A DNA stretch of 64,000 nt from Pleurocapsa sp. FMAR1 (lineage in GTDB: Bacteria > Cyanobacteriota > Cyanobacteriia > Cyanobacteriales > Xenococcaceae), in the NCBI RefSeq assembly GCF_963665995.1, contig NZ_OY762512.1:4030001-4094000 (forward strand), written 5' to 3'. The position numbers and the translations under genes were made by a program. The notes beneath the pieces were generated by a model. It did not search any database. It had not been told where the DNA came from and saw only the letters and a list, made by a program, of their open reading frames with translations. Position 1 is the stretch's first letter. Every line of letters begins with the position of its first letter. Below, piece by piece: positions 57,603 through 64,000 of this stretch.

Positions 57603-57942
57603 ATGTATCAGATTTTACCATCTATTTTTTTCTATCACCACGGAATATCTAAAACTTTCATGACAAAATAGTTGTATTTAAATCTCGAGCGATTAATAAC
57701 GCAGTTATGTCACAGTAAAGAAACTTTATACAAGCTGATATGTCAAGCAGCACATTGTAGATAAAATAAATAGATACTGGCAATCCCAAGTTTTCTGGCT
57801 CTAGCTGCGATCGCCTTAATCCAATCCTCTAATTTCTTTTTATTTTACATTTCTAGGTGAATCAAACGCTCTAATTACCTTATTTACATTGGTAACAAAT
57901 GAGCTTAAAGCTCCATGATATAGGTTCGGTTAAATAATTAAA

Positions 57943-58048
57943 TAACATGAGTTCGGGATAACTTAAAAGTCTTATTCTTTCCTTGACAGAAAATACTATT
58001 CCTTCGTGAAATTACCATCAAAATTGTCTTAACCCGAAAGTAGCGTTA
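57943..58048. mobile_element. MITE-like element, second copy of the 12010 type
   Basis: The ends are TAACATGAGTTCGGGATAA (57943-57961) and, on the other strand, TAACGCTACTTTCGGGTTA (58030-58048), the same pair as at 12010-12196, the second end being identical. The interior of about 68 bp does not match the other copy. Confidence 0.6.
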
Positions 58049-58070
58049 AATATTTTGAATTACATAAGAA

Positions 58071-58113
58071 AAAGGTTTTGGGAGTCTTGCCGTGTTTCGA
58101 CCCCAAAACCTTT
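58071..58113 (-). terminator. Strong hairpin downstream of dxs, probable terminator
   Basis: AAAGGTTTTGGG pairs with CCCAAAACCTTT around a loop of about 19 bases. T-rich runs follow on both strands (TTTTTCTT on the - strand, TTTCTCTCTT on the +), so it could act in both directions. It lies about 125 bp beyond the dxs stop. Confidence 0.65.
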
Positions 58114-58238
58114 CTCTCTTACACTTATTCCTCACACACAATTAATAGCTTACGGGGACTATTTGATTAGTGCTGTATTTTGAGTGCCACTTCGTGTATT
58201 GTCATAATATTTGAGCAACCTTAGAGAACTAAACCTGT

Positions 58239-60155
58239 TTAGCTAACCGCAGAGGGTTCTTTATTTTTACTATCGAAGAAGGTTTTCAAGATACTTTCTG
58301 CCATCTGAGGACTGCTCAAGCCTATACTAGCCTTTGATTGATCGGGGGAAGCATGATCGACCAAAATGTCTGGTATGCCAAAGCGTTCGACTGGTACCAG
58401 AACATTATGCTCTTGAAGAGCTTCTAGTACTGCCGAACCAAATCCACCCATAAGACAGCCTTCTTCTAGGGTAACTACTTTACCGATACGTTTAGCTAAA
58501 GGAACTATTAAATCTGTGTCTAGAGGCTTAACAAAGCGAGCATTAACTACTGTAGCTTCAATACCGTGTTCGCTCAATATTTCAGCTACCTGTAAAGCAG
58601 GATATACCTGAGTGCCATAGCCAACTAAAAGTAAGTCGTCGCCACTGCGAAGAATTTCCCCTTTGCCAATCTCAATAGGTTCCCAGCCTTCTTCCATCAG
58701 CGGTACACCAATACCATTACCACGGGGATAGCGCATGGCGATCGCACCATCGTTATAATTAATGCCTGTCACCACCATTTGCTGTAGTTCAGCTTCGTCT
58801 TTTGGTGCCATGACAACAATGTTAGGAATACAGCGTAAATAAGCAATATCGTACATTCCCTGATGAGTAGGACCATCTGCCCCGACAATTCCTGCTCGAT
58901 CTAAACAAAAGAAGACAGGTAGCTTTTGAATACAGATATCATGAATGATCTGATCGTAAGCTCGCTGCAAGAACGTTGAATAAATTGCAACTACAGGCTT
59001 CATTCCTTCACAAGCCATTCCTGCTGATAGGGTTACAGCGTGTTGTTCGGCAATGCCGACATCAATATATTGCTTGGGTAATTTGCTTTGGAGTTTGTCT
59101 AAACCTGTACCTGTTGCCATCGCTGCGGTAATACCCACAATTTTCGGATCATTTTCTGCCAGGGTAGTTAGAGTATCAGCAAATACTTTGCAATATTTAG
59201 GAGGCTTAGGTTTGGTGGCGGGAATACCTTTACCTGTGGCTAAATTAAAAGGATTTTGAGCATGATAGCCTACCTGATCTTTTTCAGCGATCGCATACCC
59301 TTTTCCTTTGACAGTTGCCACATGAACTAATACAGGACCAGGTACTTTATGAGCCTGTTTAAAGGTAGAAATTAGTTCTGCTAAATTATGTCCATCAATG
59401 GGGCCAAAATACTTGAAGCCTAATTCTTCAATTACTGCCCCAACTTTTGGCACAGCCAGCCGTTTCATTCCTTCTTTGACTCTTTCCATTTCTGGGGTTA
59501 AAGATTGACCGAAGAAGGGTAGCTGTTTAAATTGTTCTTCTAAGTTGTCAGAAAGAAACTGCACGGGATCGGATAGTCGAACTTTGTTCAGGTAGCGGGA
59601 AATAGCCCCTACGTTAGGAGAAATAGACATTTCGTTATCGTTTAACACCACCATCAAATTAGTGTTAGGCAGATGTCCTGCATGGTTGATAGCTTCAAGT
59701 GCCATCCCCCCAGTCAAAGCACCATCGCCGATAATTGCTACACATTTAAAATCTTCTCCTTTGGCATCTCTTGCCAACGCCATGCCTAAGGCTGCGGAAA
59801 TGCTTGTCGAGGCGTGACCCGCACCAAAATGATCGAATTTATTTTCACTTCGTTTTAAATAGCCAGCGACACCATCTTTTTGCCGTAAAGTATTAAATTT
59901 ATTGTATCTACCCGTAAGCAATTTATGGGGATAAGCTTGATGTCCCACATCCCAAGTCACTTTGTCGCGGTCTAAGTCCAAAGTTTGGTAAAGGGCAATA
60001 GTTAACTCTACTACGCCTAGACCTGGACCTAAATGACCTCCACTAGCTGCAACTGTTTGTAAATGTTTTTCTCTTATTTGGCGGGCGATTTTCTCAAGTT
60101 GTCGGATTGATAAACCGTGCAACTGATTTGGGTGAGTTATTTCACTTAAATGCAT
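58239..60155 (-). CDS. dxs: 1-deoxy-D-xylulose-5-phosphate synthase
   Basis: The 638-residue thiamine-dependent enzyme that joins pyruvate and glyceraldehyde 3-phosphate, the first step of the MEP pathway feeding carotenoids, plastoquinone and phytol. It has [18 protein letters not shown], the thiamine-binding [18 protein letters not shown] with NDNEMSIS, and [18 protein letters not shown]. The length is normal. Together with crtH and ubiA in this window it supplies isoprenoid products, though the genes are not in one operon. Confidence 0.97.
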   Translation of the reverse strand: MHLSEITHPNQLHGLSIRQLEKIARQIREKHLQTVAASGGHLGPGLGVVELTIALYQTLDLDRDKVTWDVGHQAYPHKLLTGRYNKFNTLRQKDGVAGYLKRSENKFDHFGAGHASTSISAALGMALARDAKGEDFKCVAIIGDGALTGGMALEAINHAGHLPNTNLMVVLNDNEMSISPNVGAISRYLNKVRLSDPVQFLSDNLEEQFKQLPFFGQSLTPEMERVKEGMKRLAVPKVGAVIEELGFKYFGPIDGHNLAELISTFKQAHKVPGPVLVHVATVKGKGYAIAEKDQVGYHAQNPFNLATGKGIPATKPKPPKYCKVFADTLTTLAENDPKIVGITAAMATGTGLDKLQSKLPKQYIDVGIAEQHAVTLSAGMACEGMKPVVAIYSTFLQRAYDQIIHDICIQKLPVFFCLDRAGIVGADGPTHQGMYDIAYLRCIPNIVVMAPKDEAELQQMVVTGINYNDGAIAMRYPRGNGIGVPLMEEGWEPIEIGKGEILRSGDDLLLVGYGTQVYPALQVAEILSEHGIEATVVNARFVKPLDTDLIVPLAKRIGKVVTLEEGCLMGGFGSAVLEALQEHNVLVPVERFGIPDILVDHASPDQSKASIGLSSPQMAESILKTFFDSKNKEPSAVS

Positions 60156-60578
60156 ACTGCCGTGTTCTCTAATAACAGATTATCTATTTATTCTTGATTG
60201 ATTATCCTACTTTCTCTGTCCTCAAAGAGAAAATTGGATACTTTTCTCAATATGATGAGCCTTGATGCTAATTTTTTCAACTAGAATTGTCTCAAAGCAG
60301 CAACCGTAAGCTTCTGTCTCGATGTTTGACCTTCAAAACTACTACTATTATTAGTATGTAAAACTTTCTGCTTGTGATTTTATTGTAGCTTGTCTGCCTG
60401 AGAAGATAATTAAAAATGTCTGATGTGAATTAGTTTCATTTAAAGCTCTTAGCCGTAATCTTCTTAGCTTCTAAACAAAGATTCCAGTAAAAGTGAGTGA
60501 TTTTACTGGAATCTTATAAAACTTGTTTGAAAGTTCATATTTTATGTATAGAAATCAATGCCTTGATTGTCTTAGCAG
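60156..60578. other. Intergenic region between dxs and plsY
   Basis: Contains the dxs promoter region at its left and the plsY hairpin at 60479-60514. Nothing else is recognised. Confidence 0.5.
60479..60514 (-). terminator. Terminator hairpin downstream of plsY
   Basis: Perfect 14-bp arms (60479-60492 and 60501-60514) around an 8-base loop, followed on the - strand by TTTGTTT. It lies 65 bp beyond the plsY stop. Confidence 0.75.
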
Positions 60579-61217
60579 TTATGATGCTTGACCAATCTTT
60601 GGCTCAATACCAGCTACTAAACGCTGAATATTAGTTCTGTGACGTAGAATCACGTACAATCCTGCTAAAATGGCAAAGATTGAATAGGCTGGAGGTTGAT
60701 TCAAGGCAACCATTAAAATATTAACTGCGATCGCGCCACAAATTGAACTGAGGGAAACTATTCTGGAGATACTTAAAGTAATTCCAAAACTTGCTAGAGT
60801 TCCTAAAGCAACAGCAGGGTTCATCACCAGCAAAATACCCAAAGCAGTAGCAACTGATTTACCGCCACTAAAGTTAAGCCAAATAGACTTACTATGTCCG
60901 ATAATGGCACTTAAAGCTGCGCCTGTAATTAACCAAGTGTGCCAGTCAACGGGTAAAGTTTGGCTGGGGGAAAAGTAATAAAAAAGGTTAACTATAGCTA
61001 ATGCTAATAAACCCTTGACTAAGTCTATTGCCAATACTGCGATCGCCGCGGATTTACCCACGGTTCGCAAAACATTTGTAGCTCCTGTTGAACCTGAACC
61101 ATGTTCTCTAATATCAATTCCCTTCAGATAACGTCCGACTATATATCCCGTCGGAATTGATCCCAATAGGTAAGCAGTTAAAATCAGTAATGCGCTAATA
61201 GCAAAATATACCACCAT
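60579..61217 (-). CDS. plsY: Glycerol-3-phosphate acyltransferase PlsY
   Basis: A membrane acyltransferase of 212 residues that transfers the acyl chain of acyl-phosphate to glycerol 3-phosphate, the first step of phospholipid synthesis. It has about five helices and the three PlsY motifs: LGSIPTGYIVGR, HGSGSTGATNVLR, and GHSKSIWLNFSGGKSVAT. The length is typical. Confidence 0.93.
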   Translation of the reverse strand: MVVYFAISALLILTAYLLGSIPTGYIVGRYLKGIDIREHGSGSTGATNVLRTVGKSAAIAVLAIDLVKGLLALAIVNLFYYFSPSQTLPVDWHTWLITGAALSAIIGHSKSIWLNFSGGKSVATALGILLVMNPAVALGTLASFGITLSISRIVSLSSICGAIAVNILMVALNQPPAYSIFAILAGLYVILRHRTNIQRLVAGIEPKIGQAS

Positions 61218-61429
61218 GATTTATTCGTCGTATTAAAATATCGTACGACCAGTTTAACGGTTTTTTGGGAAAAAATAATACTTCTACTAATAGAATTTAC
61301 TTTAATATTTATCTTTCATGGGGTGGTAACCAACCTCAAGAAAAGATGAACTTTTGTAATTTTACTAATAGGGATCGTCTATAGCTATCTTATAGTATAC
61401 TGCACTACTAACAATTGTCTTTAAAAGAA

Positions 61430-62995
61430 TTAAACATTTTTTTTCATTTGACTATAAATAAATCCCAATCCACTTAGAAAAAGCAATGTAGGAGTTAACC
61501 AGTCTCCCCAGCGCACATACAGAGTTTTGTTTTGGCGACGGTAGATAGTGTGAGCGTGAATTGCATATTTATTAATATCTGAGATCCAAAGAGTATGACC
61601 GTGAGGGTCGACAATCGCACTGTAGCCTGTATTTGTGGCTCTAGCTGCCCAGCGATCGGTTTCTATCGCCCGCATCACGTCATGGGCATGGTGTTGAGCG
61701 GGCATCGTCGTACTGTAATGAGCATTATTTGATGCGGTAATGATAAACTCACCCCCTGCTTTTGCCTGTCGCCAAAAATGCTGTGGAAAAGCAGATTCGT
61801 AGCAGATAGCAATAATTGCTCTCCCAAAGGGAGTATCAAAGATCTGATTGCTTTTGCCAGCAGCTAAATGAGCATTTAAGGGTGAAAGGCGATCGATTAA
61901 TTTGCCAACCACAGACTCAAAGGGGATGTATTCTCCCAAAGGAACAAGCTTATATTTGTCGTAGCGACTATAGGTTTTCCCTTCACCAGTTAAAGTAAAT
62001 ATACTATTAGTGTAACTGCTGCCATCTCTACCGTTTGCACCTATCCAGGCAGGAATTTTGGCTTTAATTACAGCCTGATAAAAACTAGAGCCGTCAATGA
62101 TATCCTGCCAATAAAAAGGTAAAGCACCTTCAGGAGTTAAGACTACATCTACTCCTTGTTTAGCCAGTCTTTGATAACCAGAAGTATAGCCAGCGATCGC
62201 TTTACTCCAGCCAGCGGAAAATAGCTTGATTTCGTTGGCAATATTTCCCTGAATAATGCCGACTTTTAGCGGTGCTAGATTATCTTTTGATACTGGTATT
62301 TGATAAAGATAATAGCCTACAAGATGACCTGTAATTAAAACTATTAAAGGAGAAGTTATCAACAATAGTTTAATTTTAAAATCAGCATGATTCCGCCAAG
62401 CTAAAATAGCTTCTGCCAGTAAACCATTAACCGCAACAATTATCGCTGCAACGGTATTAACTCCTGAGATTTTGCCTAACTGTAAAATAACTAAATTATG
62501 GGGACTTTGAGTATAGGCGATCGCGGGCCACCACAAAGGACTATAGCTCCATAATGTTTCTAGGCTACACCATAAAGCTACGCCAATTAAAACCAAAATC
62601 AGACTATTAAATAATTTTTTATTGCTAATTCTTTTACTAACAAAGCCGATTAGAATTGCCCAGGTTACTACTACTCCTGCACCCCATAAAGTAATAAAAA
62701 CCCAGCAAAAAATAGCGATCGCTAAACTAGCCAACCAAGGAACACCCATCCAAGTCATCGGATGTATTCCAGTGATCCAAAACAAAGCCATGCCGTCATA
62801 GCCAACTCCCCAAGCTAAAGCAAGAATAGCTATCTGTTTTAAAGACTTTCGCTGTCTAATTAAAATCCATAAAGGAGCTAAAGCAAACCAAGCAAAATAC
62901 CAAGCATTGAACGGTGCTGGTGCTAACCCCATTAAGAAACCGCTTAGTAAAGATGTGATGATTATTCGGATTCTCAACGGTAATAATTTCATCAA
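61430..62995 (-). CDS. lnt: Apolipoprotein N-acyltransferase
   Basis: A 521-residue enzyme that adds the third acyl chain to lipoproteins in the outer leaflet of the inner membrane. About seven N-terminal helices precede a nitrilase-like domain with the catalytic triad in TPEGALPFYW (Glu), YDKYKLVPLGEYIP (Lys) and AICYESAFP (Cys). It follows the sigma factor gene on the same strand. It would act on MntC and other lipoproteins. Confidence 0.92.
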   Translation of the reverse strand: MMKLLPLRIRIIITSLLSGFLMGLAPAPFNAWYFAWFALAPLWILIRQRKSLKQIAILALAWGVGYDGMALFWITGIHPMTWMGVPWLASLAIAIFCWVFITLWGAGVVVTWAILIGFVSKRISNKKLFNSLILVLIGVALWCSLETLWSYSPLWWPAIAYTQSPHNLVILQLGKISGVNTVAAIIVAVNGLLAEAILAWRNHADFKIKLLLITSPLIVLITGHLVGYYLYQIPVSKDNLAPLKVGIIQGNIANEIKLFSAGWSKAIAGYTSGYQRLAKQGVDVVLTPEGALPFYWQDIIDGSSFYQAVIKAKIPAWIGANGRDGSSYTNSIFTLTGEGKTYSRYDKYKLVPLGEYIPFESVVGKLIDRLSPLNAHLAAGKSNQIFDTPFGRAIIAICYESAFPQHFWRQAKAGGEFIITASNNAHYSTTMPAQHHAHDVMRAIETDRWAARATNTGYSAIVDPHGHTLWISDINKYAIHAHTIYRRQNKTLYVRWGDWLTPTLLFLSGLGFIYSQMKKNV

Positions 62996-63252
62996 ATCTC
63001 AAGCAATTGATGAGTACCTCAGTAATCACAACTGGACTTGTGCCAATACCAGAATGAGGTGTTTAAACACTGCTTGTAAGCAGCTAGCTATTTGGGAAAC
63101 TTCAAGAGCAGGGCGAAACTATTGCCCAGATGTACAGACTGAATATTTGCTGTCGTACAGCTACAGCAGCTAGAAAAACTTAAAGAGAGATCGAGCAATT
63201 ATTTGTTGACCTCTCTACTAACTATCTATCTAGAGACAGATTACTAAAATAT

Positions 63253-64000
63253 TTAGCGTATGTATTCTTTTAATATGCTGTTACGGTTAGGATGACGCAG
63301 TTTGCGTAGTGCTTTAGCTTCAATTTGACGAATACGCTCGCGGGTAACATTAAAAATTTGTCCAATTTCCTCTAATGTTTTCATGCGACCATCATCTAAA
63401 CCGTAGCGTAGGCGCAAAACGTCTCGTTCGCGAGGGCTAAGAGTGTCTAACACACTTTCTAAATCTTCTCTAAGCAAACTTTTAGACACCTGATCTTCTG
63501 GAGTCTCTCCGTCTGCCTCAATAAAATCGCCCAAACGAGAGTCTTCTTCTTTACCAATGGGTGTTTCCAAGGAGATAGGCAATTGAGCCGATTTAGCAAT
63601 AAATCTGAGCTTTTCAATCGTCATTTCCATGCGAGTAGCAATCTCTTCTTCTGTAGGCTTGCGTCCTCGCTCTTGAGAAAGTAGTTTAGTAGTTTTTTTA
63701 ATACGAGAAATAGTTTCATATAGGTGAACAGGAAGGCGAATAGTGCGAGACTGATCGGCGATCGCTCTGGTAATTGCCTGTCTGATCCACCAAGTAGCAT
63801 AGGTAGAAAATTTATAGCCTTTTTCATGATCGAATTTTTCGGCTGCTCTAATCAAACCAAGAGAACCTTCTTGAATCAAGTCCTGAAAAGATAAACCACG
63901 ATTCATATATTTTTTGGCGATGGAAACAACCAACCGCAGGTTGGACTGCACCATCTTGTCTTTAGCTCTCCTGCCGATATAGAGACGACGACGGAATTTG
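63253..64000 (-). CDS. sigA: Primary RNA polymerase sigma factor, C-terminal part (partial)
   Basis: The gene continues past the right edge: the frame stays open to base 64000 ([18 protein letters not shown]). Region 2 is clear ([34 protein letters not shown]), as are region 3 (RKPTEEEIA) and region 4 ([36 protein letters not shown]). This is a group 1 (SigA/RpoD) or close group 2 sigma factor. The N-terminal region is not in the window, so the group cannot be settled, though the close match favours SigA. Confidence 0.9.
   Translation of the reverse strand, partial: KFRRRLYIGRRAKDKMVQSNLRLVVSIAKKYMNRGLSFQDLIQEGSLGLIRAAEKFDHEKGYKFSTYATWWIRQAITRAIADQSRTIRLPVHLYETISRIKKTTKLLSQERGRKPTEEEIATRMEMTIEKLRFIAKSAQLPISLETPIGKEEDSRLGDFIEADGETPEDQVSKSLLREDLESVLDTLSPRERDVLRLRYGLDDGRMKTLEEIGQIFNVTRERIRQIEAKALRKLRHPNRNSILKEYIR

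Larger units (their letters stand above)
57065..58238. other. Long intergenic region with structured elements
   Basis: No protein gene is seen in about 1.17 kb. It holds a candidate small RNA with terminator on the - strand (57487-57602), a MITE-like element (57943-58048), and a strong hairpin (58071-58113). The rest is AT-rich. Confidence 0.55.

Noticed and set aside
62907-63173. Cysteine-containing frame on the + strand between lnt and sigA
   Set aside because: The first third overlaps lnt on the other strand, no ribosome site or family is visible, and the composition is unlike the neighbouring genes.

Overview
The window is chromosomal DNA from a cyanobacterium. The evidence is chlI, ndhS, crtH, bicA, dxs, a SigA-type sigma factor, mntCAB, a plastid-type GNAT (Ycf52) and very frequent GCGATCGC (HIP1) octamers, in an AT-rich genome full of small dispersed repeats. 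The repeat types and gene mix suggest a Pleurocapsales or Chroococcales relative, but no rRNA or tRNA is present to place it.

Layout. 1-4100: the end of an SH3-domain gene, a DUF1232 protein, a response regulator whose partner kinase survives only as a C-terminal stub, a diguanylate cyclase, and murT. 4300-13100: an accessory cluster, almost all on the + strand, containing two leucine-rich-repeat-variant proteins, a MoxR AAA+ ATPase, a DUF2201 protein (HExxH plus VWA-like), a MotA/TolQ/ExbB (ZorA-like) protein and a MotB/OmpA (ZorB-like) protein. A DUF29 gene and a ParDE module lie in the opposite direction between copies of the DUF2201 gene start, and MITE-like elements sit beside the zorA-like gene. 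13200-19500: a lone SdhA-type flavoprotein, a one-module NRPS-like enzyme, and a dead partial copy of the zorB-like gene. 19500-23100: two HAD phosphatases, then a decayed stretch (glutamine synthetase tail, IS1-family remnant, perfect palindromes).

23100-43500 is mostly housekeeping: a conserved cyanobacterial protein, a site-2 protease, a hydrolase, GNAT, an SDR, chlI, an MCE/ABC lipid-transport pair, ndhS, a HAS-barrel protein, bicA, phrA, a SucC/SucD-like pair that has lost catalytic motifs, ruvX and dnaG. 43500-48100 holds a DUF1636 protein behind a cobalamin riboswitch, a lipoprotein and the mntCAB manganese transporter. 48200-50700 is a graveyard: a broken SF2 helicase and a Doc-toxin fragment, both cut by palindromic repeats. 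50700-64000 returns to housekeeping: ubiA, panD, an aminotransferase, hicAB, a YiaA-like protein, crtH, an AstE/AspA-family gene, dxs, plsY, lnt, and the 3' part of sigA running off the right edge.

The best candidate for an undescribed system is the 4.3-13.1 kb cluster. A Zorya-like proton-driven membrane motor pair (ZorAB-like) sits with a MoxR ATPase, its likely VWA partner and LRV scaffold proteins, but without any of the usual ZorC/D/E effectors. Its function, and whether all the genes act together, is inference.
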